From: Lysinibacillus contaminans
GTDB taxonomy: Bacteria > Bacillota > Bacilli > Bacillales_A > Planococcaceae
DNA: 64,000 nt
Direction of reading: 5' to 3'
Assembly: GCF_001278945.1 (NCBI RefSeq)
Contig: NZ_LGRV01000003.1
Coordinates: 1,488,001 to 1,552,000 of the forward strand
Part shown: in pieces, positions 35,341 through 45,451 of the stretch
Layout of the letters: every line of letters begins with the position of its first letter
Numbering within the stretch: position 1 is the stretch's first letter
The notes under the pieces: generated by a model
What the model saw: the letters and a program-made list of their open reading frames with translations, nothing else
Told to the model about the DNA's origin: nothing
Database searches by the model: none
Program-made: the position numbers and the translations under genes

Positions 35341-36045
35341 TTACGTCACATCTATTCGATCAACTTTACGGTAAGAAAGATAGGCAATTGCCAGCCCTAA
35401 CGCACAAAGTACAATTGGTACCCCAATAAAATCGAACAAACTAACCTGACCACTTCCATCATTAGTAGATGCACTAAGTATAGATCCAATTAATATCGCT
35501 GAAGTAATTGTTGCAGGCGTTGATTTTTTTCTCATACCAAAATATAAAGGAATCAGGCTCACACCAGCAATCATAATTGAGTTTATAAAAGTCGTTGGGA
35601 CAGTAGCAATGAAATCCCCCATACTAACAGGTACTTCAAAGAATCCTATCATTGGATTTAAGATAAAAACTAACATACTGATGATAAAAGTAGTAAAGAT
35701 TATACTGAAAAAACAAAATAAAAAGACAGTTAAGAGCTTAGCTTGCATTATTTTTTTCCGTTGTAGCGGATAGGTAAACAATAATTGAATCGTTTTACTT
35801 TTGTATTCATCAATGACTAAACGAGATAAAATTGCAGACGAATAAATGATAAATGTTATTCTTATAAGAACATTTGTTAATGACATGAAGCCTGCATAAT
35901 CTGAAAACATCAAATCGTTATCGTATTTGGAACCCCAAACCATAAGGCTAACAGCGGAAAAAATTGCCACAATACAAATGGCAACACCTTTAAAACAACT
36001 AGATAATTGATGCTTTTTCCATTCTAGTTTCATCAGTTTAAGCAT
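35341..36045 (-). CDS. ABC-2 type permease, first copy
   Basis: A 234-residue six-helix ABC-2 permease (RLVIDEYKSKTIQLLFTYPLQRKKIMQAKL, VSLIPLYFGMRKKSTPATIT). It overlaps the upstream ATPase gene by eight bases and precedes its paralogue by 18 bases. ATPase plus two related permeases is the layout of lantibiotic immunity (LanFEG), bacitracin (BcrAB) and CprABC exporters. Confidence 0.85.
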   Translation of the reverse strand: MLKLMKLEWKKHQLSSCFKGVAICIVAIFSAVSLMVWGSKYDNDLMFSDYAGFMSLTNVLIRITFIIYSSAILSRLVIDEYKSKTIQLLFTYPLQRKKIMQAKLLTVFLFCFFSIIFTTFIISMLVFILNPMIGFFEVPVSMGDFIATVPTTFINSIMIAGVSLIPLYFGMRKKSTPATITSAILIGSILSASTNDGSGQVSLFDFIGVPIVLCALGLAIAYLSYRKVDRIDVT

Positions 36046-36961
36046 GGATTCCCTCTCCGTTCATTAAATTCAAGAAATACTCTTCCAAAGAGCTATGCTT
36101 TTTATTGATGCTTTCAATCTCAATGTCATTCATAATGAGCGTCTTCGAAATTTCTTGCTGCGATACTGTCATTTCATATATACGAATCATTTTTTCGCTC
36201 ATGATTTTATAATTTTTAATACCAAGTTTATGATCTAAAATGTAAGTAGCTTTTTTAATGTCGAGAACCGTAAGCTCAATGTACTCGGTCTGTACACCAT
36301 TGATATCTTTCATCGAAACTTCTTTGATCAGCTTCCCATCTCGAATGACACCAATCGTATCAGCCATTAGTTCCATCTCAGCTAAAATATGGCTAGAAAC
36401 TAATAATGTAATGCCATATTCTTTGCATAGTATTTTAAATAACTCTCGTAATTCTTTAATACCGATTGGGTCTAAACCATTGATGGGTTCGTCTAATATT
36501 AACAATTCTGGCTTTGTCGTAATCGCTCTAGCAATCCCTAAGCGCTGTTTCATCCCGAGTGAGAAATCTTTTACTTTTTTGTTATCAACATTGTGTAATT
36601 TCACAAGATCTAACGCACGATCAATGCCCTTTTTGTCATAATAGCCCATATACTCACAATGGAGCTCCAGGTTCTCCTTAGCTGTCAGTTTTTCATAAAA
36701 AATAGGATATTCGATAATTGTGCCCATTCGTTTGAGCACTTCGTATGATGTATTTGTTAATCGCTCGCCAAAAATTTCAATCTCACCGCTCGTCGGTTTA
36801 ACTAAATTCGTCAGCATTTTCATAATCGTCGTTTTACCAGCACCGTTTGGCCCTAAAAATCCATATATTTCACCTTGCTTCACATGCATATTAACACCGG
36901 AAACAACTTCTTTTCCTTCAAACACTTTCGTTAGTTGATTTGTTCTTACTATATAGGACAT
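36038..36961 (-). CDS. BcrA-type ABC ATPase (peptide antibiotic export)
   Basis: A 307-residue ATPase with Walker A GPNGAGKTTIMKML, signature SLGMKQRLGIARA, Walker B LLILDEPINGLDPIG, and the roughly 90-residue C-terminal extension typical of BcrA/LanF. It is the first gene of the ABC module and lies about 300 bases from the kinase of a two-component system, with a repeat and a terminator between. Family members remove bacitracin, lantibiotics or other membrane-active peptides. Confidence 0.88.
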   Translation of the reverse strand: MSYIVRTNQLTKVFEGKEVVSGVNMHVKQGEIYGFLGPNGAGKTTIMKMLTNLVKPTSGEIEIFGERLTNTSYEVLKRMGTIIEYPIFYEKLTAKENLELHCEYMGYYDKKGIDRALDLVKLHNVDNKKVKDFSLGMKQRLGIARAITTKPELLILDEPINGLDPIGIKELRELFKILCKEYGITLLVSSHILAEMELMADTIGVIRDGKLIKEVSMKDINGVQTEYIELTVLDIKKATYILDHKLGIKNYKIMSEKMIRIYEMTVSQQEISKTLIMNDIEIESINKKHSSLEEYFLNLMNGEGIHA

Positions 36962-37049
36962 TTTATATTCCCCTTTCCCTTTGTACTTTTATTGTACAAA
37001 ACGATCATCTCTTTTTTCTTACCCATTCCTTACAAATTTCTTAAGCTTG

Positions 37050-37234
37050 TCAATTACGCCTTGGCGTAATTGCGTCCAGATTTTGAATTGTGCTTGCACA
37101 ATTCAAAATCTGCGACATCCGCCGGAGGCTTTATCATCATTCAGTGGGTATTTAGACAACCACTGAAAAAGGACTAAAACTGGATTCATCACATCTCCTA
37201 TAGAGGTAGGGGTTTTCCACTGAATGACGATAAA
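37050..37234. repeat. composite palindromic intergenic repeat
   Basis: Three nested structures lie side by side: CAATTACGCC-TT-GGCGTAATTG (37051-37072), AGATTTTGAATTGTGC-TT-GCACAATTCAAAATCT (37078-37111), and an outer pair TTTATCATCATTCAGTGG (37130-37147) with its near-complement (37217-37234) enclosing a further hairpin. No reading frame is present. The first two hairpins resemble, from memory, a dispersed repeat of Lysinibacillus genomes. The whole lies between the ABC module and the two-component system. Confidence 0.7.
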
Positions 37235-37236
37235 AA

Positions 37237-37265
37237 AGCTTGTAGAATAACACTTCCTACAAGCT
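37237..37265 (-). terminator. terminator of the BceS/CprK-type kinase gene
   Basis: AGCTTGTAG and CTACAAGCT form a stem at the end of the kinase frame. On the minus strand it is followed by TTTTTTA. Confidence 0.7.
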
Positions 37266-38199
37266 AAAACTGCATCCTTTTTAATATGATTGTAAATATT
37301 GTTTTTTCATATGGCTTACTTGAAAGATGAATTTCTCCACCTAATGCCTCTACAAGCCGCTTCGTGATTGTTAGCCCAAGCCCACTACCTTGGTACAAAC
37401 GATTTCTTGAATCTTCTAATGTATACATGCGCTCAAATACTTTGTCGATATGTGACTCAGAAATCCCTTTACCCTTATCCCATATATCAATGGATACAGC
37501 CTTTTCATCACTTCTTAATGTCATGCCTAGCGTTTTCCCATCGTCCCCATAGGTAATGGCATTCGAAATCAAATTATTTAACACTCTACTCAACACATCT
37601 GTATTTCCAAGAGCATATATTGGTTTTTCTGGTATATCGATATGGACCGAAAATCCTTTTGCCGTAAGCAAATCATAGAACGCTAAAATATTTTCCTGGC
37701 ATACTTCATTCATATTGATTCTAGTTAACTCGATTTCTTTGTCTCCTGACTCTAATTTTGCCAAGTCAAAAAATTTATGAATGAGTTCTATTACTTCATT
37801 TGTTTTCAGCTGCACTTTTGTTAGCAATGCACGTCGTTCTTCCTCACTCAGCGCGTGATCGGTATGCAACATCTCTACATATCCAAGGACAACGGTCAGC
37901 GGCGTTTTCAAGTCATGCGATACATTGGCAAGCATCTTGCGCATGGACATCTCTACTTTTAAATAATCTGCCTGCGTAATTTGCTTTGCTTCTAATAACT
38001 GATTAATAGCCACTAACAACTTTTGTAGTTCCTTATCATCCGTAAACACTAATAACTTTTCACCCGTTTGATTTCCCACAATATCCTGTAGCTTTTCATA
38101 TGTATAACGTAAATTCTCACCTTTACCTTTCTGCACGCGAAATTGAAAAAAAACGACACCTACTAAGATGATAATGATCATTATTAAAAAAGGCACCAT
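37264..38199 (-). CDS. sensor histidine kinase beside the peptide ABC module
   Basis: A 311-residue kinase with one N-terminal membrane helix (3-20), a short linker, phospho-acceptor H95 (ANVSHDLKTPLTVVLGYVE), N-box NNLISNAITYG and G-box GSGLGLTI. It has almost no extracellular domain, like intramembrane or transporter-dependent kinases that respond to peptide antibiotics together with an ABC transporter. It follows its regulator gene with one base between. Signal transfer from the neighbouring ABC module is inferred from position. Confidence 0.88.
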   Translation of the reverse strand: MVPFLIMIIIILVGVVFFQFRVQKGKGENLRYTYEKLQDIVGNQTGEKLLVFTDDKELQKLLVAINQLLEAKQITQADYLKVEMSMRKMLANVSHDLKTPLTVVLGYVEMLHTDHALSEEERRALLTKVQLKTNEVIELIHKFFDLAKLESGDKEIELTRINMNEVCQENILAFYDLLTAKGFSVHIDIPEKPIYALGNTDVLSRVLNNLISNAITYGDDGKTLGMTLRSDEKAVSIDIWDKGKGISESHIDKVFERMYTLEDSRNRLYQGSGLGLTITKRLVEALGGEIHLSSKPYEKTIFTIILKRMQF

Positions 38200-38200
38200 G

Positions 38201-38896
38201 CTATATCACTTCCATCTTATAACCGATTCCCCATAATGTTTTAATATACGTAGGATTTGATGGATCCTCCTCTATCTTCTCTCGCAGTCTTCTCATATGG
38301 ACATTAATGACATTTTCATCTCCATAATATTCTTCATTCCAAATGTGTTGATAAATTTGAGCTTTTGTAAACACACGATTGCAATTCTTCGAAAATAGCT
38401 TTAATAGCTCAAACTCCTTGGATGTGAGTTTTATGACCTCATCTTTCTTCCAAGCCGTATAATTAATTGTATCTATTTTTAAATCGCCAATTTGAATCAC
38501 TTCGTCTTGTTTCTTTAATGGTGCTGAATATTTTGTTGAACGACGTATGGCTGCCTTCACCCGTGCAGAAAGTTCAATCATCGAAAATGGTTTGCAAATA
38601 TAATCATCTGCTCCAAGACCTAACCCGATCGCCTTATCCACATCTGTATCTTTCGCCGACATCATTAAAATTGGGACAGCACTTCTTTCACGAATTAACT
38701 TCACTACTTCTAACCCATCAATTTTCGGCATCATAATATCAAGAATGATTAAGTCAAACGACCCTTGCAAAAATTTTGTCATTCCATCCACACCATCAGC
38801 AGCTGTCTCTACTGCAAAGCCCTCTTTTGTTAAATAGGTTTCTACCATTTCTTGAATGGATAAATCATCTTCAACTATTAAAATAGAAGATTGCAC
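38201..38896 (-). CDS. OmpR-family response regulator beside peptide ABC module
   Basis: A 231-residue regulator: acidic pocket E9/D10/D11, phospho-acceptor D53 (LIILDIMMPKIDG), and a winged-helix effector domain (VINVHMRRLREKIEEDPSNPTYIKTLWGIGYKM). It is the first gene of the kinase operon. It probably activates the adjacent ABC genes, as CprR- or BceR-like systems do. Confidence 0.9.
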   Translation of the reverse strand: MQSSILIVEDDLSIQEMVETYLTKEGFAVETAADGVDGMTKFLQGSFDLIILDIMMPKIDGLEVVKLIRERSAVPILMMSAKDTDVDKAIGLGLGADDYICKPFSMIELSARVKAAIRRSTKYSAPLKKQDEVIQIGDLKIDTINYTAWKKDEVIKLTSKEFELLKLFSKNCNRVFTKAQIYQHIWNEEYYGDENVINVHMRRLREKIEEDPSNPTYIKTLWGIGYKMEVI

Positions 38897-39488
38897 TCCC
38901 TCACCCTCCTAACTTTTACACATATAATTTCCCGTAATTATATCGCAACACCAACAGAATGTAAAAAACAGGGTTAATTTCCAGACAAAAGGCACCGAGT
39001 ACTTCTAAGTAAATAAATAGTAATACAGAAAGCATATGTTCACTGTAATAGTGTTATCTATGCACATTGGTTTATACCCCATAATTTAACAATATAGTTC
39101 ACCTGAGCCAAATTTTAATGTGTATGATGCAAACAAATATCACCTAACCATGGTATAATTATACATTTTTTCTTTTTTATCTTTAGTTTTATATATAAAA
39201 GAAACAAATTATATAAACATAACTATATATGTTCATATTTTCAAATAAAATAATAAAATATTACTACTCACCCTCCATTGAATTGGTATATCAATAAATA
39301 AATATGTGTAAATTAATCCATAAGGCACTTCTGTACTATAACGAATAGAGTGTAATCTAAACTAGTTATTTTTATTTCAACAGTCTAAATTATTGTGTGT
39401 TCTGTCTAACGAACGATATAAATTTAATAAACGATTTTTTTTGGTTTTAAATTATTTGATATTTATAATGGCGTAGCATGGGAGCGTC
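38897..39488. other. 592-bp very AT-rich gap
   Basis: No gene, repeat or convincing promoter is seen apart from the unseen start of the two-component operon. It ends at the IS256-family element. Confidence 0.4.
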
Positions 39489-40885
39489 AATATTTTTGTG
39501 TAAATGACTTTCCAACCCTTCCGGGTAGAATATCACTTTTTATTTAATTTTCACGTATTCAAATGAATAATTTCGAACTGGCCCGTCCTCTCTATTCTGC
39601 TGGGTCGTATAGCTTTTCAAAGATTTCCGTAAGTTTTGATCGAGCTTTGTTAAAGCCTAGATGACATCTTGTGGCGAAGCGTTGATTATAGTCCTCAAAT
39701 TGCGTCACAAGGAAGCGTTCCAGTGATTCTTCATTTGGAAATTGTTCTTTACGTTTCGTATGTTTCTTGATTTGTTTATTGAACGATTCAATTAAATTCG
39801 TCGAATAAATGCTTCGCCAAATATCTTTAGGAAAGTCATAAAACGTCAGTAAGAACACATTGTCTGTTAAAGAATTTACGACTTTTGGATACGCTTTTTT
39901 CCACGTATCACAAAATGTATCGAGCGCTTTTTGACCTTTTTCTTTGCTCGTTGCTTTGTAAATCGTTTTGAAATCATCGCAAATAGCCTGGCGATCTTCT
40001 ACGCGAACTTTATGCGAAATATTACGTGCAACATGCACTAAACATGTCTGATACTGCGCTTTCGGAAATACTGTTTGAATTGCCTCAACCATGCCTTTTA
40101 AACCGTCCGAAATGAATAATAGGACATCTTCTACGCCACGTTCTTTTAATTCTTTCAACAGTTCATGCCAGTTGTATGCAGATTCTGTTGGGGCTATTGT
40201 GTAGGCCAGTACTTCTTTTGAGCCATCTTCGCGAATGCCGACGGCAATATACACAGCTTCTTTTGAAACGGTATCACGACGTACAGCGATATAAGTTGCA
40301 TCTAAATAAACGCAGACGTAACGATTGTACAACGTGCGATTATTGAATGCTGCTACTGTTTCAGAAACAGCCTTTGTCATGTTTGAAATCGTTTGTGGTG
40401 TGTAATGATGCCCGTACATTTTCTCGATTAAAGACGAGATTTCAGACATCGTAATGCCTTTTTTGAACAGGTGAATCACGGTTTCTTCGAGCGTATCATT
40501 CGTACGTTTATAAGGTGCAACGGTCTGTTGTTTGAATTCACCCTTGCGATCACGTGGAATTTGAATCGTCAGCTCACCAAATTCTGTTTTTAAGGAGCGT
40601 TCGTAAGAACCGTTGCGAGAATTACCTGAATTAAAACCAATGCGATCGTATTTATCATAATCAAGGAATTCGGTTAATTCTGTAGCTAGCAGCGAATTCA
40701 CGGCTGTTTCTAAATGTGAGCGAAAAACTTCAGTTATATCTTGTTTTTGGACTAGAGCTTGAACGATTTCTGTTGTAAACTGATTCATAGGGAAGACCTC
40801 TTTTCTAGGATTGGTTGTGGTGACTTAATTCTACCAAGAAAAGGTCTTCCTTTTTCTATGACTTCAGTTATTTACACAAAATATT
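39489..40885 (-). mobile_element. IS256-family insertion sequence
   Basis: About 1.4 kb bounded by imperfect inverted ends: AATATTTTTGTGTAAAT at the left and the complement of AATATTTTGTGTAAATA at the right. It encloses one complete transposase gene. No direct target duplication is recognisable at the ends I set, so the exact boundaries could be a few bases off or the element may have been rearranged with its flanks. Confidence 0.75.
39592..40788 (-). CDS. IS256-family transposase
   Basis: A 398-residue, full-length DDE transposase of the MULE-related IS256 family. The catalytic acids are in YLDATYIAVRR, LFISDGLKGM and TNLIESFNKQIKK; the CLVHVARN segment between the second and third is diagnostic. 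The frame is intact, so the element may still be active. Confidence 0.92.
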   Translation of the reverse strand: MNQFTTEIVQALVQKQDITEVFRSHLETAVNSLLATELTEFLDYDKYDRIGFNSGNSRNGSYERSLKTEFGELTIQIPRDRKGEFKQQTVAPYKRTNDTLEETVIHLFKKGITMSEISSLIEKMYGHHYTPQTISNMTKAVSETVAAFNNRTLYNRYVCVYLDATYIAVRRDTVSKEAVYIAVGIREDGSKEVLAYTIAPTESAYNWHELLKELKERGVEDVLLFISDGLKGMVEAIQTVFPKAQYQTCLVHVARNISHKVRVEDRQAICDDFKTIYKATSKEKGQKALDTFCDTWKKAYPKVVNSLTDNVFLLTFYDFPKDIWRSIYSTNLIESFNKQIKKHTKRKEQFPNEESLERFLVTQFEDYNQRFATRCHLGFNKARSKLTEIFEKLYDPAE

Positions 40886-41029
40886 TTATACTCTCCGTAG
40901 CATTAGGCATTTCTATTTATAAGTTAGTTACCATTAATTGAAGTTTTAACTATACATATTAGTGTTAGTCCCAAGATTTCTCGTTACATATTTAATTGTT
41001 GAAGTAGATAGATAAACATAGGAAAAGAG

Positions 41030-41597
41030 GTATAGAATTCGAAAAAATATTTTCTTTTGCTAACGAAAGCTTATTAGTTAGCAGTTCCATTTTCACTGGC
41101 ACATGGTCAGCATCTGCGGAAAAACAAAATCTTGCAGCTGACTTAGTTATTAAGAACGCTAGCATTTATGCAGTTGATGGAGAAAACAGCATTGTAGAAG
41201 CCATTGCTGTAAAAGATGTGCAATCTTATATTGGATCTAACACAAAAGTGATGGATTTAGATGGGAAAATGGTATCTTCAGGTTATATTGATGGTCACTT
41301 ACACTCCTATTTAATGGCTGAATCAATTTTCTGGTTAGACCTTATAAAATATAGCACTTTTGAGGACTATGAAATTGCCAGCAAAATTAGTTAGTAGGAC
41401 ACCATGAAGTTTGGGCTAACTCAAAAGCAATCGAAAAAGCTAGCGTAGATGCTATTACACCAAATCCTCCAGGTGGTAATATCGATCGATATCCACTTAC
41501 GGGAGAATCAACAGGAATTTTCCGTGAGTTTATTACTGAAGAAGGTTTTAAAAGTATTTATGAAGCAACCAAATCAAAGCTAAAAAATTGGCAATAA
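41030..41597 (+). pseudogene. YtcJ-like amidohydrolase remnant
   Basis: Read in two frames, the sequence gives an amidohydrolase N-terminus (LAADLVIKNASIYAVDG, then SSGYIDGHLHSYL with the metal-binding HxH) up to a stop near 41393, then a shifted frame with GHHEVWANSKAIEKA, NPPGG and TGIFREF before a stop at 41595-41597. The start codon, the middle part and most of the C-terminal catalytic domain are missing. An intact relative with the same motifs is at 55118-56770. It lies directly beside the IS256 element, so insertion-linked deletion is plausible. Confidence 0.75.
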
Positions 41598-41639
41598 AAC
41601 ATATAACTTAAAAGCCTGATGCTAATGACATTATTAAAG

Positions 41640-41670
41640 AAGCTGCTCGTATAAATAACGAGCAGCTTTT
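41640..41670 (+). terminator. surviving terminator of the amidohydrolase remnant
   Basis: AAGCTGCTCGT pairs with ACGAGCAGCTT around a seven-base loop, followed by TTAAGTAG. Confidence 0.7.
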
Positions 41671-41696
41671 AAGTAGAAATAGAAAGGAATTATAAA

Positions 41697-43391
41697 ATGA
41701 AACGACTATTTGTTTTTAAAAGCTTATCACAAAAAATATTATTTGGATTTGCACTCGTACTTGCTCTTGTTTTAGCATTAGCCTCGTACAATTTCTATGC
41801 ATTAACAAAATCACAAAATGAAATTAATAAATTACAAGATAAAGAGTTACCCTTTTTAACAACAAGCTATGATCTAGCTTTAGATATGTATAATCGCACA
41901 TCGATGTTACGTGCCTACATGATTTATACTGACGATACATATCGGGATAAGTATTATCAATTAACAGCTGATAGCCAAGCGCTAGATGATGCCATTATGA
42001 AATATGTGGATTCCAATCGCATGAGAGAGTTACTGGATTTACAAGCTGTTTGGGAAGGTCATGTAGATGAGTTTTTTACCGAGGTAGATAAAGGTAATCG
42101 AGAAGCTGCACGTGTCATTATGGATCAAAAACTATTAAAGTTAGAGGAAGAAATTTTAGAGACATTAATAGAAGTTGCTGAACAAGGAAAAAGGATTGCT
42201 ACAGGTATTGTAGATGATTCTATTGCGGATAATGAACAAATTCGAACACTAGGAATCATTATCGCCATTGTAATTTTGATTGCGGCATTAGGCATCGGAT
42301 TAATCACAGCTAGAACTATCTCAAGACCGATTAATGTCGTTATGGAAAGGATGCATCTTGTAGCAAAAGGTGATTTAAGCAGTCCACCACTACAAGTTAC
42401 ATCAAAAGATGAAATAGGACAACTAGAAATAGCAATAAATGATATGAGTAGCAGTATGCGTGACATTATCACCTCTATCGGAAACTCAACAAATACTGTA
42501 ATGAGTTATAGTGAAGAATTATCACAATCTTCATCTGAAATTAAAGCTGGCACTGACCAAGTTTCTACAATAATGCAAGAAATGGCATCAGGCTCAGAAA
42601 AACAAGCGAACAGTGTTAATGAGATTGCTACTATGATGACAAGTCTATCCGGTGAAATACAGGAAGCAAGTGAACATAGTGAAAAAATCCGTCAATCTAC
42701 AGACGAAGTAATAGAAATGACAAATAAAGGTAACGAATTAATGAACGTATCTACCAATCAAATGTCTAAAGTTGATGAATTAGTAAGAACAGCTGTTCAA
42801 AAAGTCCAAGGCTTAGATGATAAAGCACAAGAAATTTCAACACTGAACTCTGTAATTGAAAATATTGCGAATCAAACAAACTTACTTGCATTAAATGCAG
42901 CTATTGAAGCTGCACGAGCAGGTGAACATGGTAAAGGATTTGCAGTTGTTGCAGATGAGGTAAGAAAACTTTCGGAACAAGTATCGAATTCCGTTAAAGA
43001 GATTACAACAATAGTAAACAACCTCCTAAGTGAATCTCAATCAGTATCCGTTTCACTCCAAAGCGGATATAAAGAAGTTACCGAGGGAACACAAAAATTA
43101 AAAACAACAAATGAGACATTCTATGAAATTAATACAGCCGTAAAAGATATGGTAGAACGTATTCAATTTATGTCTAACAATTTACATGGAATAGCGTCAA
43201 GCAGTCAAGAAATGACAGCATCTGTTCAAGAAATTGCGGCAATTTCTGAAGAAAATGCTGCTGGGATTGAAGAAACATCAGCAGGTTCTTTACAAATTAG
43301 CTACTCAATCGAAGAAATTTCTGAAAACACGCTTTACCTTGCTAAATTAATTGAGGAACTTAATAATTCAGTTCGTAAATTCCAAGTGTAA
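41697..43391 (+). CDS. methyl-accepting chemotaxis protein
   Basis: A 564-residue membrane chemoreceptor: helix 12-32, a four-helix-bundle type extracellular sensor of about 150 residues, second helix about 190-210, HAMP domain, then the cytoplasmic coiled-coil with the signalling tip [18 protein letters not shown] and [16 protein letters not shown]. It controls CheA through CheW. The start ATG follows AAAGGAA. The ligand is unknown; no chemotaxis genes are adjacent. Confidence 0.92.
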   Translation: MKRLFVFKSLSQKILFGFALVLALVLALASYNFYALTKSQNEINKLQDKELPFLTTSYDLALDMYNRTSMLRAYMIYTDDTYRDKYYQLTADSQALDDAIMKYVDSNRMRELLDLQAVWEGHVDEFFTEVDKGNREAARVIMDQKLLKLEEEILETLIEVAEQGKRIATGIVDDSIADNEQIRTLGIIIAIVILIAALGIGLITARTISRPINVVMERMHLVAKGDLSSPPLQVTSKDEIGQLEIAINDMSSSMRDIITSIGNSTNTVMSYSEELSQSSSEIKAGTDQVSTIMQEMASGSEKQANSVNEIATMMTSLSGEIQEASEHSEKIRQSTDEVIEMTNKGNELMNVSTNQMSKVDELVRTAVQKVQGLDDKAQEISTLNSVIENIANQTNLLALNAAIEAARAGEHGKGFAVVADEVRKLSEQVSNSVKEITTIVNNLLSESQSVSVSLQSGYKEVTEGTQKLKTTNETFYEINTAVKDMVERIQFMSNNLHGIASSSQEMTASVQEIAAISEENAAGIEETSAGSLQISYSIEEISENTLYLAKLIEELNNSVRKFQV

Positions 43392-43450
43392 TCACGTTTT
43401 TAAGTAACTACTCCATTTATCATTATATGTATTTGAATATAAGGAACAAC

Positions 43451-43482
43451 AAAACAGACACCATTTTCTAGGTGTCTGTTTT
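43451..43482 (+). terminator. terminator of the chemoreceptor gene
   Basis: AAAACAGACACC pairs perfectly with GGTGTCTGTTTT around an eight-base loop, followed by ATTGTTC. Confidence 0.8.
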
Positions 43483-43634
43483 ATTGTTCTTTTATTTGAA
43501 TTCATTTCACAATTCACTTTAAACACGATTATTATCAAGTATTTTTGAAATATTTATCGCATGATATATTTTAATTATGCTACAGGCGATTAATGTTCGT
43601 GTTCCTTTATAGAAAATCTATTTATGAAATCAAC

Positions 43635-44891
43635 TCATTTTGGTAAAGTAAACGTAGCCTTTTTGCCTTTAGAAATGTCTTCTGCCTTTTGAGTTTTAAT
43701 CGGGCCTATTTCTATTTCAAATGATTTTTCTTTCCAAATTTTTTCGTATTGTTCTTGATCTAAAACGTATACTTGTAGAAGTTCGCCAGCTTCTCCAGGC
43801 TTAATGATGTCATTATAACCATAATTAAGTAGCATACCTTCACCAAATGAATACTGAGAGCCGTCATTAACAGTAAGCTTTGAAGTCATGGACGACAAGC
43901 CAATCTCACTAGTACCTTTATTATCTAGCTTAAACTTCGTTGTTAATAATACAATGCCATTCTTGAAATTAGTAAATCGAGGTGCTTCTACCTCATTTGG
44001 TGTGAATGCAGTAAACTGATACCCATCCAATGTGACATTTACATCACCTAATTGTTTGCTATCATTGATGCTGCTTTTTTCCTTCAGCATCTTCTTATCA
44101 CCCATGTTCTCCATTGATGCCTTATCTTGATAAAACACTGCGTTACTTGATACTTTTTCTGCGCCTTCCGCATTCAATGCTAACTCAAATCTACCTTTTG
44201 AACCAAAACCGGAACCAAAATCCCCTTTTTCCGCAAATGGAACAGTAACCATAACAGCCACAGTCGCTAGCTCATTGATTTTCCCTAAATCTGTCGCGCT
44301 AAATGGGTATGCGAAGTATCCTGATACTTCTTCACCAGCTTTTAGTAAATAATCTGTTGCGTGACTTAATTTTGTTGGTAATTGCTCTTCTTTAGGAAGT
44401 AAGTCTTTATAATTTGTATAAACTTTTTCAGCACCCGTAAAAGTAATATCTAAGGTCGGCATGTAGTAGACGTCTTTATCCATGTCATTCTTAACCGTAT
44501 ATTTAGCTAAAATGACACCACCGTCTGTTTCGCGTCCGAATGGTATACTAAAATCTGTGTGGAAATCTTTTAGCTCTATCAATGTATAGGCATCTAACGA
44601 TATAGAAACACCCTCCATTTTATGCACTTGAGGCGTGTTATTTTCGTAAAGAACCTTCGTTGTCCCCTGCGTTTCTTTTTCCATATATTGAATTAGTGAA
44701 GAAAAGTCATGTGAACTTGCAGTTTCTTTATTCTCATCTTCTTTGTCTTCTTTGTCTTCTTTTTCTGGTTTTTCTTGATCGGCATTAGCTGAAACTTCTT
44801 TTTTTGTTTCTTCTTCACTCTTTGCACAGCCACTAACCATTAGTACAGTAATCAGACATAACGAAAAATACAGTAATAATTTTCTTTTCAT
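43635..44891 (-). CDS. DUF5068/DUF4352-type lipoprotein
   Basis: A 418-residue lipoprotein: signal peptide with lipobox VSGC (C22 lipidated), an acidic low-complexity linker rich in KED repeats (about 35-55), then two similar beta-sandwich units, each beginning with a variant of VSISLDAYTLIEL / VNVTLDGYQFTAF and containing a GGVILAKYTVKNDMD-like / GIVLLTTKFKLDNKG-like strand. Such DUF4352-like domains are surface-exposed adhesion or sensing modules; function is unknown. The ATG at 44891 is chosen because GGAGGGTG precedes it; the frame extends ten codons further. Confidence 0.7.
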   Translation of the reverse strand: MKRKLLLYFSLCLITVLMVSGCAKSEEETKKEVSANADQEKPEKEDKEDKEDENKETASSHDFSSLIQYMEKETQGTTKVLYENNTPQVHKMEGVSISLDAYTLIELKDFHTDFSIPFGRETDGGVILAKYTVKNDMDKDVYYMPTLDITFTGAEKVYTNYKDLLPKEEQLPTKLSHATDYLLKAGEEVSGYFAYPFSATDLGKINELATVAVMVTVPFAEKGDFGSGFGSKGRFELALNAEGAEKVSSNAVFYQDKASMENMGDKKMLKEKSSINDSKQLGDVNVTLDGYQFTAFTPNEVEAPRFTNFKNGIVLLTTKFKLDNKGTSEIGLSSMTSKLTVNDGSQYSFGEGMLLNYGYNDIIKPGEAGELLQVYVLDQEQYEKIWKEKSFEIEIGPIKTQKAEDISKGKKATFTLPK

Positions 44892-45242
44892 TTTCACCCT
44901 CCAATGATGTTCTATCAACAAACTAAGCCCTCCACTACCTTAATGTGGAAAATACAAAGCCTGTTGATATTTTAATCCACCGCTCGGATGAAATTCAATC
45001 ATTTATGGAAATTTTATACTACAGAACCAATTAAATCCCATAAATTGTTTATGTTAAAATACATAAGTGCCTAAAATTCTAATTTATTCGAATTCCATTT
45101 GTATTTTCGCAAGCTATTCTCATGGTATAAATGAAGAAAGACCTAATACTGTTATTACATTGGTAGAAAGATTGAATTAAAAAATGCGACAAGCGTTGAT
45201 TTAACGGCTTATCGCATGCTAATGAGGTTTACAAATTTCACG

Positions 45243-45430
45243 CTATTCTTTTTCGGGATATTGGTTCTGCAAAAACATCACCGATTGGCTAATTAACGCT
45301 TTTAATACTTCTGTATCAATATCATCTACTTTATTAGTGTAAACACACACTCTCCCTGCCATATACTTACCGAATCAAGCGAGTAATGCTTCACTTTCGG
45401 TATCTTCTGGTGCAAAATACAAACTAGTCC
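45243..45430 (-). pseudogene. decayed duplicate of the DUF1801 gene
   Basis: The last 60 or so codons of a DUF1801 gene can be read here: LYFAPEDTESEALLA, one in-frame TGA, FGKYMAGRVCVYTNKVDDID, then EVLKALISQSV and NQYPEK. The same order occurs in the intact gene at 47198-47620 (SLYFEPDYPEREALLARFGKY, CVYINKVDDID, QYPEK). The 5' part is missing, so this is a truncated, drifted copy about 2 kb from its relative. Confidence 0.8.
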
Positions 45431-45451
45431 AAGGTAGTCTCCGTTTTTTAT

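Noticed and set aside
37130..37234. Third MITE copy, suggested by CACTGAAAAA at 37159-37172
   Set aside because: Only the short CCACTGAA string is shared; the GC-rich core, the 15-bp ends and a target duplication are missing, so it is a different repeat.
39489..40885. Target-site duplication around the IS256 element
   Set aside because: No 8-9 bp direct repeat is visible at the chosen ends. A CGTAGCAT string occurs near both flanks, but not adjacent to the ends.
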